This document shows positions 17,944 through 25,815 of a stretch of DNA of 64,000 nucleotides, piece by piece. Position 1 is the first letter of the stretch; every line of letters begins with the position of its first letter. A program made the position numbers and the translations under genes. A model generated the notes under the pieces. The model saw nothing but the letters and a program-made list of their open reading frames with translations, ran no database searches and was not told where the DNA came from. The stretch comes from Methylobacterium marchantiae (GTDB lineage Bacteria; Pseudomonadota; Alphaproteobacteria; Rhizobiales; Beijerinckiaceae): contig NZ_BPQT01000015.1 of NCBI RefSeq assembly GCF_022179405.1, positions 183,710-247,709 on the forward strand, read 5' to 3'.

Positions 17944-19209
17944 ATGGACGAACAGACGTCGATCCACCGCCGGAAACTGTTGGAGTTCTTTTCCGCCAGT
18001 CCCCTACTGGCCCCGAGCGCAGCCCGGGCTTTGGCCGGTATCGCGGCCTTTGGAACGACCGAGGCGGTGGCACAAAGCTACGATGTGCTTCGAGCGGCGC
18101 CCGTGATGAACGGCGATCTCATCGCCTCTCCGGCACAGGCCCTCAACGTATTCGACTTCGAGCCCGTAGCGAAGAAGGAATTGCCGCCGGCGCATTACGG
18201 CTATCTCGCCAGCGGCGTCGACGCCGACAAGACGCTGAAGGCCAACCGCGACGATTTCGACAAGATCCATGTCCGTGCCCGTCGCCTGATCGACGTCCGC
18301 AAGATCGACACGACCGTGAAGATATTCGGAGAGACCTGGGCGAGCCCGATCGCGCTGGCGCCCGTCAGCAGCGTGGGTGCCTTCCACCCCGAGGCCGAGG
18401 CTGCTGCCGCCCGCGCCTGCAAGGTGAAGGGCCACCAGATGATCCTGTCCACGGTGGGCAGCACCTCCATCGAGGATGTCATCAAGGAGCGTGGGGCCCC
18501 CGTCTGGTACATGCTCTACCCCACCGACGACTGGGCCGTGACCGAGAAGCTGGTGAAGCGGGCCGAGGCGGCGGGCGCCCCGGCCATCGTCCTGACCGTC
18601 GACCGGCAGGGCGGCCGCAACACCGAGACGCTTTTCCGCGAGCGCCGTTCCGACACCCGCACCTGTACCGATTGCCACACGCCGGGCTTCAAGAACGAAG
18701 TCAGCCGCAAGCCGATGTTCGACGACATCGACGTGTCGAAGGTGACGAACCTCTACGGCACCGGCATGACCTGGGATTACGTGAAGCGCCTGCGCGGCAT
18801 CGTGAAGGGCAAGCTCGTGCTCAAGGGGATCATGACCCAAGAGGACGCCAAGATCGCCCTGACCCACGGCGTCGATGCGCTCATCGTCTCGAATCATGGC
18901 GGCCGCGCCGAGGAAAGCCTTCAATCGACCATCGGCGCGCTTCCGGAGGTGGTCGGAGCGGTGAACGGCAAGATCCCTGTCCTGATCGACGGCGGCTTCC
19001 GTCGTGGTACCGACGTGCTGAAGGCCCTGGCACTCGGCGCGACCGCCGTCTGTGTCGGCCGTCCCTACGTCTGGGGCCTCGCCGCATTCGGCCAGCCCGG
19101 CGTCGAGATGGTGCTCACCCTAATGCAGCGCGAGTTCGAGACGATCATGCGACAGGTCGGAGCCACGAAGCTCTCCGAGATCACGTCGAAGAGCGTCCGG
19201 ATCGTCTGA
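17944..19209 (+). CDS. Exported FMN-dependent alpha-hydroxyacid dehydrogenase with internal CxxCH motif
   Basis: A 421-residue member of the L-lactate dehydrogenase/glycolate oxidase family, which oxidises 2-hydroxy acids with FMN. The FMN barrel residues are present: HYGYLASGVDAD, ASPIALAPVSSVGAFHPE, VLTVDRQGGRN, VLKGIMTQEDA with the FMN Lys, the catalytic SNHGGR, and DGGFRRGTDVLKALALGA. The N-terminus has a twin-arginine-like signal (HRRKLLEFF, then a hydrophobic stretch and ARA/AVAQ), so it is probably periplasmic. Within the loop after the fourth strand is CTDCH (Cys241, Cys244, His245), a c-type haem attachment pattern. ATG 17944 fits the signal peptide best; 17854 and 17914 are in-frame alternatives. 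L-lactate is the most likely substrate class but is not proven. Confidence 0.85.
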   Translation: MDEQTSIHRRKLLEFFSASPLLAPSAARALAGIAAFGTTEAVAQSYDVLRAAPVMNGDLIASPAQALNVFDFEPVAKKELPPAHYGYLASGVDADKTLKANRDDFDKIHVRARRLIDVRKIDTTVKIFGETWASPIALAPVSSVGAFHPEAEAAAARACKVKGHQMILSTVGSTSIEDVIKERGAPVWYMLYPTDDWAVTEKLVKRAEAAGAPAIVLTVDRQGGRNTETLFRERRSDTRTCTDCHTPGFKNEVSRKPMFDDIDVSKVTNLYGTGMTWDYVKRLRGIVKGKLVLKGIMTQEDAKIALTHGVDALIVSNHGGRAEESLQSTIGALPEVVGAVNGKIPVLIDGGFRRGTDVLKALALGATAVCVGRPYVWGLAAFGQPGVEMVLTLMQREFETIMRQVGATKLSEITSKSVRIV

Positions 19210-19228
19210 GATCCTTCACCTGACGGAT

Positions 19229-19259
19229 CCTCCGGTGCGTTCGACCGACGCGCCGGAGG
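19229..19259 (+). terminator. Hairpin after the alpha-hydroxyacid dehydrogenase gene
   Basis: CCTCCGGTGCG (19229-19239) pairs with CGCGCCGGAGG (19249-19259), with one G-T type mismatch and a nine-base loop. TTGT follows. It lies about 20 bases past the stop and is a probable transcription terminator. Confidence 0.6.
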
Positions 19260-19359
19260 GTTGTCCGCTTGGCGTGGCCTGTCCCGACGTCCTAGAAGGA
19301 TATCCCGCCCGCGTCCTCGACGGCACGGGCAACGGAATTCGGGAGACAGCCGCCTCGTG

Positions 19360-21228
19360 ATGCGAACAGCCCTGATCGGACGCTTTCTCGCTGCCTCCCT
19401 TGCGGTGGCCACCTTCGTCGGTGACGCGCGGGCCGCCGCCCAAGACGGAGGATGGGCGCACGCCCTCACGCTCATGGGTGAGCCGAAATACCCGGCGGGT
19501 TTCAAGCAGTTCGACTACGCGGATCCGAAGGCCCCCAAGGGCGGCCTCGTCCGCCTCGGCGCCCAGGGCGGCTTCGACAATTTCAACCTCGTCGTATCGG
19601 GCCTGAAGGGCGATCTCGAAGGCGGGGTCGCGCAGATCTACGATACGCTGATGACGGAATCCCTCGACGAGCCGTTCACCTCCTACGGGCTCCTCGCCGA
19701 AGGGGTGAAGCTCGCCGACGACTTTTCCTCGGTCACCTACCGCCTGCGCGAGAACGCCCGCTGGCACGATGGCAAGCCGATCACGCCTGAGGACGTGGTC
19801 TGGTCCTTCGAGACCCTGAAGGCCAACAGCCCGTTCTACGGCGCCTATTACCAGACCGTGACGAAGGGCGAGGTCTCGGGTCCACGCGAAGTGACCTTCA
19901 CTTTCGCCGAGAAGGGCAATCGCGAACTGCCCCAGGTCCTCGGCCAGCTCCGCGTGCTGCCCAAGCACTGGTGGACGGGCAAGGATGCGGAAGGGCGCCA
20001 GCGCGACGCTACGCAGACCACACTCGAGATCCCCCTCGGCTCGGGCCCTTACCGCCTCGCCAAGTTCGAACCGGGCCGCAGCGTCACCTACGAGCGCGTG
20101 CCTGATTACTGGGGCGCCGACCTGCCGGTGAATGTCGGCCGCAACAACTTCGGCACGATGCGCAACGAGTACTTTCGCGATTCCACCGTGCTGATCGAGG
20201 CGCTGAAGGGTGACCTGTTCGACTTCCGAGCCGAGAACATCGCCCGCAATTGGGCCACGGCCTATGACGACTTCCCCGCCGTGAAGGAAGGCCGCCTGAT
20301 CAAGGAGGAGTTTCCCGATCGCGGCAACGGCAACATGCAGGCCTTCGTCTTCAACACCCGCAAGGGCAAGTTCGCCGACGAGCGTGTCCGGCGCGCCTTC
20401 AATCTCGCCATGAACTTCGAGGAGATGAACCGGTCCCTGTTCTATGGACTCTACAAGCGGATCGATTCCTACTATTTCGGCTCCGAGCTCGCTTCCTCCG
20501 CCCTGCCCCAGGGTGAGGAGTTGGCGATCCTCGAAGGCGTGAAGGACAAGGTCCCGCCCTCCGTCTTCACCACTCCTTACGTGAACCCGATCAACGGCAC
20601 GCCGGATGCCGTGCGCGCCAACCTGCGCGAGGCGGTGCGCCTGCTGAAGGAGGCCGGCTACGAGCTGCGCGACGGCCGGATGACCAACATCAAGAGCGGC
20701 GAACCGCTCACCGCTGAGTTTCTTGAGTTCCAGAGCGTGTTCGAGCGGGTGATCCTCCCGTTCTCGGCCCAGCTCAAGCTCATCGGCATTCAGACGTCAC
20801 TGCGCGTCATCGATCAGGCGCAATACCAGAACCGGCTGCGCGCTTTCGATTTCGACATGACCACGAGTTCATGGCCCCAATCCCTCTCGCCCGGCAACGA
20901 GCAGCGTGAGTATTGGGGCTCGGCCACCGCCGACAAGCAGGGCTCGCGTAACCTGATCGGGATCAAGGACCCGGCCATCGACACGCTGATCGAGCAGGTG
21001 ATCTACGCCAAGGACCGCCCCGGCGTGCTGGCTGCGACTCATGCCCTCGACCGGGTGTTGCTCGCCCATAACTACGTCGTACCGCAATGGGCGGCGAATG
21101 TGTCGAGGACCCTGCGCTGGAACCGGTTCGGGCACCCGGCGACCCTGCCGCTCTACGGCTCGTCCGGATTCCCGGCCACGTGGTGGTACGACGAGGCGCT
21201 GGCCGCCAAGACCGGGGCGCCCCGGTGA
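19360..21228 (+). CDS. Peptide ABC transporter substrate-binding protein (YejA/family 5), Sec-type signal
   Basis: A 622-residue periplasmic solute-binding protein of family 5 (DppA/OppA/YejA). Residues 1-26 are a signal peptide (RTALIGRFLAASLAVATFVG, then ARA). The mature part starts with HALTLMGEPKYPAGFKQFDYA, typical of YejA-like proteins, and shows the family signature YDTLMTESLDEPFTSYGLLAE with YRLRENARWHDGKPITPEDV. The C-terminal lobe has NEQREYWGSATAD. ATG 19360 gives the signal peptide; GTG 19357 is adjacent. It overlaps the next binding-protein gene by four bases. Likely cargo is oligopeptides or microcin C-like compounds. Confidence 0.9.
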   Translation: MRTALIGRFLAASLAVATFVGDARAAAQDGGWAHALTLMGEPKYPAGFKQFDYADPKAPKGGLVRLGAQGGFDNFNLVVSGLKGDLEGGVAQIYDTLMTESLDEPFTSYGLLAEGVKLADDFSSVTYRLRENARWHDGKPITPEDVVWSFETLKANSPFYGAYYQTVTKGEVSGPREVTFTFAEKGNRELPQVLGQLRVLPKHWWTGKDAEGRQRDATQTTLEIPLGSGPYRLAKFEPGRSVTYERVPDYWGADLPVNVGRNNFGTMRNEYFRDSTVLIEALKGDLFDFRAENIARNWATAYDDFPAVKEGRLIKEEFPDRGNGNMQAFVFNTRKGKFADERVRRAFNLAMNFEEMNRSLFYGLYKRIDSYYFGSELASSALPQGEELAILEGVKDKVPPSVFTTPYVNPINGTPDAVRANLREAVRLLKEAGYELRDGRMTNIKSGEPLTAEFLEFQSVFERVILPFSAQLKLIGIQTSLRVIDQAQYQNRLRAFDFDMTTSSWPQSLSPGNEQREYWGSATADKQGSRNLIGIKDPAIDTLIEQVIYAKDRPGVLAATHALDRVLLAHNYVVPQWAANVSRTLRWNRFGHPATLPLYGSSGFPATWWYDEALAAKTGAPR

Positions 21229-23087
21229 CCGGCGCGCCGACCCGCCGGGACTTCGTCGTCGGGGCCGGCGCCCTCGGCATCGCCACAGCCCTGCCGAGGG
21301 CGGCTCACGCCGTCCTCGCCGGCCCGAGTCATGGAATGTCGAGCTTCGGCGAACTGAAATACGCGGCGGACTTCCCGCATTTCGCCTATGTCGACCCGAC
21401 TGCCCCGCGCGGCGGCCGCTTCTCGGCGCAGCTTTCCTCAACCCTCGGCAATCAGGCAAGCGATACGTTCAACACGTTGAATGTCTACGTCCTGCGCGGC
21501 GACGGCGCGGCCGGAATGAACCTGACCTTCGATTCGCTGATGGTGCGGGCGCTGGACGAGCCTGACGCACTCTATGGCCTCGTCGCCCGCAACGTCGAGG
21601 CGAGCGAAGACGGTCTCACCTATCGCTTCGCCCTGCGCCCACAGGCGCGATTCCATGATGGTTCGCGTCTTACTGCCGCCGATGTCGCCTTCTCGCTGAA
21701 CCTGTTGAAAGAGAAGGGGCATCCCGAGATCGCGCAGGTGATCCGAGACATGACGGAGGCCGTCGCAGAGGGCGACGAGATCGTCATCGTGCGTTTCGAG
21801 AAGGGCCGCAGCCGCGACCTGCCGCTCTTCGTTGCGACCCTGCCGATCTTCTCGAAGGCCTATTACGCCAATCGGGATTTTGAGGCTTCCACGCTTGAGC
21901 CGCCGAGAGGATCCGGCCCCTACAAGGTCGGTCGCCTCGAAGCGGGCCGCTTCATCGAGCTGGAGCGAGTGGCCGATTACTGGGCTGCGGAATTGCCGGT
22001 CACGGTCGGCCACAACAATTTCGACCAAATCCGCTACGAGTATTTTCGCGACCGCCAAGTGGCGTTCGAGGCATTCAAGAGCGGCATCTTCACCTTCCGC
22101 GAGGAATTCACCGCTCGCGTCTGGGCCACCGGTTACGACTTCCCCGCCTTTCGCGAGGGTCGCGTGCGCCAGGAAGTCGTGCCGGATGCGCGCCCCTCCG
22201 GCACGCAGGGCTGGTGGATGAACACCCGTCGGGAGGCCTTCCGCGACCGTCGCGTCCGCGAGGCTATCGGCTTGTGTTTCGATTTCCCCTGGGCGAACAG
22301 AAATCTGATGTTCAGCGCCTATATCCGAACGGCCTCGTTCTTCGAGAATTCGAACCTCAAAGCCACCGGCAAACCCTCGTCGGAAGAACTCGCCCTTCTC
22401 GAGCCCATGCGTGCCGACCTGCCCGACGAGGTCTTCGGCGAGGCTTGGCAACCGGCCCAATCGGACGGGTCTGGCCAGGATCGGGCGCTCCTCAGCCGCG
22501 CCGTGGCGCTCTTGCGCGAGGCGGGCTGCACCCGCGACGGCGGCACCATCAAGCTGCCGAACGGCAAACCCTTGGAGATCGAGTTCCTGGATGCCGACCC
22601 GGCCCTCGAGCCGCATACGCAATCCTTCATCCGCAATCTCGGCCTGATCGGGATCAGAGCGAGCATCCGGCGGGTGGACACGTCCCAATATCAATCACGC
22701 CTCAAGGATTTCGACTTCGACATCACCTCGCGCCGCTACGGCAGCGGCCCGACCCCCGGCCCTGAGCTGCGGCAGGTCTACGGCTCGGGCAGCGCGGCGA
22801 CGCCGGGTTCGGACAACCTCGCCGGCGTATCGAGCCCTTCGGTGGATGCGCTGATCGGCCGGGTGCTCGATGCCTCGTCACGGGCCGACCTCATCGTCGC
22901 CGCTCGCGCCCTCGACCGCGTGCTGCGCTCGGGGCGCTACTGGATACCGATGTGGTACAAAGCGGATCACCGGCTCGCCCTGTGGGACGTCTACGGCCAC
23001 CCTGCCCCGGGCCCGGCCTACGATCTCGGCGCGCCCGCGATCTGGTGGCACGATTCCGACAAGGCCCGGCGCATCGGCAGGAACTGA
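21225..23087 (+). CDS. Second peptide ABC transporter substrate-binding protein, Tat-type signal
   Basis: A 620-residue paralogue of the preceding gene. It starts at GTG 21225, overlapping the upstream TGA (GTGA). Its N-terminus carries a twin-arginine-type signal (PTRRDFVVGAGALGIATAL, AHA), unlike the Sec-type signal of its neighbour. The family 5 body is clear: FGELKYAADFPHFAYVDPTA, FDSLMVRALDEPDALYGLVA and YRFALRPQARFHDGSRLTAADV. The tandem suggests duplication and specialisation for different peptides, both feeding the same YejB permease. It ends nine bases before yejB. Confidence 0.9.
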   Translation: MTGAPTRRDFVVGAGALGIATALPRAAHAVLAGPSHGMSSFGELKYAADFPHFAYVDPTAPRGGRFSAQLSSTLGNQASDTFNTLNVYVLRGDGAAGMNLTFDSLMVRALDEPDALYGLVARNVEASEDGLTYRFALRPQARFHDGSRLTAADVAFSLNLLKEKGHPEIAQVIRDMTEAVAEGDEIVIVRFEKGRSRDLPLFVATLPIFSKAYYANRDFEASTLEPPRGSGPYKVGRLEAGRFIELERVADYWAAELPVTVGHNNFDQIRYEYFRDRQVAFEAFKSGIFTFREEFTARVWATGYDFPAFREGRVRQEVVPDARPSGTQGWWMNTRREAFRDRRVREAIGLCFDFPWANRNLMFSAYIRTASFFENSNLKATGKPSSEELALLEPMRADLPDEVFGEAWQPAQSDGSGQDRALLSRAVALLREAGCTRDGGTIKLPNGKPLEIEFLDADPALEPHTQSFIRNLGLIGIRASIRRVDTSQYQSRLKDFDFDITSRRYGSGPTPGPELRQVYGSGSAATPGSDNLAGVSSPSVDALIGRVLDASSRADLIVAARALDRVLRSGRYWIPMWYKADHRLALWDVYGHPAPGPAYDLGAPAIWWHDSDKARRIGRN

Positions 23088-23096
23088 GGACCACAC

Positions 23097-24203
23097 GTGC
23101 TCGCCTACATCCTGCGCCGCATCGCCCTCATGGTCCCGACGATCTTCGGGATCATGCTCATCACCTTCGTCATCGTGCAGTTCGCCCCCGGCGGCCCAGT
23201 GGAGCGCGTGCTGGCGCAGTTGCAGGGGCAGAGCGAAGGCAGCCTGTCCCGCGTCACCGGCGGTGCGGGCGATCTCGGTGGTGGCGGACGCAGCGCCGGC
23301 GGCGGTTCTGAGGCCAATTCGCGCTATCGTGGCGCGCAAGGTCTGGACCCGGCCTTCATCAAGAAGCTCGAACAGCAATTCGGCTTCGACAAGCCGGCGC
23401 CCGAGCGCTTCGCCAAGATGCTGTGGGACTACGCCACCTTCGATTTCGGCAAGAGCTACTTTCGCGATGTCTCGGTTCTGCAACTGATCCGCGAGCGCCT
23501 GCCGGTCTCGATCTCCCTCGGCCTCTGGATGACGCTCCTGTCCTACGCGATCTCGATTCCGCTCGGCATCCGCAAGGCGGTGAGGGACGGGTCGCGCTTC
23601 GACCTTTGGACATCGACCGTCGTCATCATCGGCTACGCCATCCCGAGCTTCCTGTTCGGCATCGCGCTCATCATTTTGTTCGCCGGCGGCTCGTTCCTGC
23701 AGGTCTTCCCGATCCGCGGGCTCACCAGCGAAGGCTGGGAGAGCTTCACACTTTGGGGCAAGATCGTCGATTACGCTTGGCACATGACGCTGCCGCTCAC
23801 CGCCCTGGTGCTCGGCGCCTTTGCCACCTCGACGCTGCTCACCAAGAACTCGTTCCTCGACGAGATCCGCAAACAGTACGTGCTGACGGCGCGGATGAAG
23901 GGACTCACCGAGCGGCGCGTCCTCTACGGGCACGTCTTCCGCAACGCCATGCTGATCGTGGTGGCGGGCTTTCCCGGCGCCTTCATCTCGGCCTTCTTCG
24001 CCGGCTCCCTGCTGATCGAGACGATCTTCTCCCTGGACGGGCTCGGGCTCCTGTCCTTCACCTCCATCGTTGGGCGCGACTATCCGATCGTCTTCGCCAC
24101 GCTCTACATCTTCTCGCTGATGGGGCTGGCGGTGAACCTACTCTCCGACCTGATCTACACCTGGATCGATCCGCGCATCGACTTCTCGGCGCGGGCGACA
24201 TGA
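23097..24203 (+). CDS. yejB: YejB-type peptide/microcin C ABC transporter permease
   Basis: A 368-residue inner-membrane permease with about six helices. It begins LAYILRRIALMVPTIFGIML and contains the long, Gly-rich periplasmic insertion (about residues 40-85) that marks YejB among DppB-like permeases. The EAA loop is seen as the region LTARMKGLTERRVLYGHVFRN, which contacts the ATPase. GTG 23097 is the start. Normally yejE and yejF follow, but here the stop overlaps (ATGA) a GNAT gene and no second permease or ATPase gene exists in the window. Confidence 0.92.
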   Translation: MLAYILRRIALMVPTIFGIMLITFVIVQFAPGGPVERVLAQLQGQSEGSLSRVTGGAGDLGGGGRSAGGGSEANSRYRGAQGLDPAFIKKLEQQFGFDKPAPERFAKMLWDYATFDFGKSYFRDVSVLQLIRERLPVSISLGLWMTLLSYAISIPLGIRKAVRDGSRFDLWTSTVVIIGYAIPSFLFGIALIILFAGGSFLQVFPIRGLTSEGWESFTLWGKIVDYAWHMTLPLTALVLGAFATSTLLTKNSFLDEIRKQYVLTARMKGLTERRVLYGHVFRNAMLIVVAGFPGAFISAFFAGSLLIETIFSLDGLGLLSFTSIVGRDYPIVFATLYIFSLMGLAVNLLSDLIYTWIDPRIDFSARAT

Positions 24204-24703
24204 CCAGCCTACCCCTGGTCATCCGGCCCGAGAGGCCGGGCGACATCGACGCCATCGACCGCCTCCATGCTCGCGCCTTTGGGCCGGGACGCTTCGCCCG
24301 CACCGCGTATCGCCTGCGCGAGGGCACTTTGCCGCTCGTCGAGCTCTGCTTCACTGCGCTGGTCGGCACCTACCTCGTCGGCTCCGTCCGTGTCGGCCCG
24401 GCCCAGGCGGGTGGTCTTCTCCTTGTTCTGGGACCGCTCACCGTCGACCCGAGTTTCGAGAAGCGCGGCATAGGCGGATCGCTGATGCAGGCGAGCCTCG
24501 ATGCGGCGCGGGCCGGCGGCCACGGGCTCGTCGTGCTGGTGGGCGACGCGCCGTATTACCGGCGCTTCGGCTTCGTGCCGGTACCGCCCGGCCGCCTGTC
24601 GACTCCCGGTCCGGTGGATCCCTCGCGTTTTCTCTGGCTCGAACTCCGCCAGGGCGCCCTCGACACCGTATCGGGAAACGTCAGCGCTGTCCGTCCGCGT
24701 TGA
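24200..24703 (+). CDS. GNAT family N-acetyltransferase (YhbS-like)
   Basis: A 167-residue acetyltransferase beginning at ATG 24200, four bases inside the end of yejB, so translation is coupled. The acetyl-CoA site reads LTVDPSFEKRGIGGSLMQASLDAA (R/Q-G-x-G). It is followed by VLVGDAPYYRRFGFVPVP, the motif of the YhbS-type subgroup. The N-terminus IRPERPGDIDAIDRLHARAFGPGR is typical. Because it is co-transcribed with peptide uptake genes, it may modify or detoxify an imported peptide or antibiotic, by analogy with MccE acetylation of microcin C. That link is inference. Confidence 0.85.
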   Translation: MTSLPLVIRPERPGDIDAIDRLHARAFGPGRFARTAYRLREGTLPLVELCFTALVGTYLVGSVRVGPAQAGGLLLVLGPLTVDPSFEKRGIGGSLMQASLDAARAGGHGLVVLVGDAPYYRRFGFVPVPPGRLSTPGPVDPSRFLWLELRQGALDTVSGNVSAVRPR

Positions 24704-24739
24704 CCTCTCTGGCGCCAATCGGCGCCGCGGGAGCGATGA

Positions 24740-25686
24740 ATGACGGGATCGAACCACTCCATCACACACCGGACGATCGGGGTGAACGGCGTCACGCTGC
24801 ATGTGGCATCCGCCGGCAAGGGGCCGGCCCTCGTCCTGCTCCATGGCTGGCCGGAATTCTGGCTCACTTGGGAGCCGGTCATGCAGCGCCTCGCCGATCG
24901 GTTCGAACTGATCGTTCCCGATCTCAGGGGGTTCGGCGCCAGTGAGAAGCCGACTATCGAGCCATCGGACGAGGCCAGGGCGAAGGTTCATGCTGCGGAT
25001 GTGGCGGGGCTTCTCGACGCCCTTGGGATCGAGCGCGCCGGGTTCGTCGGCCACGATGTCGGCGCTTATGTCGGGCAGGCGTTGGGGCGTCGCATACCGG
25101 AGCGTCTCACTGGGCTATTCTTCTTCGATTGCCCCTATCCTGGCATCGGCTCCCGCCTCGCGGCCCCGGAGATGCTGAGCGAGATCTGGTACCAGTCGTT
25201 CCACCTCAAGCCGTTCGCCGCCGCCACGGTCGGCGCATCGCGCGACTCCTGCCGATTGTATATCGGCCACTTCCTACGTCATTGGGCCGGCGGTAACCCA
25301 GCCGCTTTCGACGATGTGCTAGAAGAGTTCGTCGACAATTTCCTGGTCGCCGGTAACCTGCAGGGTGGCTTCAACTGGTATGTCAGCGCACAGGCCGGGC
25401 GGCTCGCCATGATCCGTGGCGAAGCGCCCGCATTGCCGACAATCTCCGTGCCGACCTGCATCCGCTGGGGCACGCGCGACCCCCTCTTCCCCTCTTTCCC
25501 TATGCCCGGACCGATCGTCTCGGCGAGACATTTTCGAATCTCGACCTCGCACCCTTCGAGGGCGTCGGTCACTTTCCGCACCGAGAGGCGCCGGATGATG
25601 CGGCGGCGGAGATAGCGCGATTCTTCGGGCGATTGATCGGGCGGACACCCGTTAATCGTCACATTCGTTGTCCCGGGTCCGCGTAG
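24740..25686 (+). pseudogene. Alpha/beta hydrolase of the haloacetate dehalogenase/epoxide hydrolase type, frameshifted near the C-terminus
   Basis: From ATG 24740 the frame encodes an alpha/beta hydrolase: LLHGWPEFWLTWEPV (oxyanion region), PDLRGFGASEKP and the nucleophile elbow GHDVGAYVG with Asp106, as in haloacetate dehalogenases and epoxide hydrolases. The frame continues to 25615, but after RWGTRDPLFP the residues become Arg/Ser-rich and unrelated. The correct C-terminus, with the catalytic His in FEGVGHFPHREAPDDAAAEI, is in the other frame (codons from about 25501 to TAG 25684-25686). One base lost in the C run at 25498-25500 would explain this. It could be a real mutation or a sequencing error; if real, the enzyme lacks its catalytic His. 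Confidence 0.8.
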
Positions 25687-25815
25687 CGGAGCGCAAGATC
25701 CTGATCCGCCAACGGATTAGGATGAGGTGCATCGGCGGCTCTGGATTCCGGGTTCCGCTATGCGGCCCCGGACCGACGGTGCTCAGCTATCCAATCAGGA
25801 TTGACGTCCGCGAAC

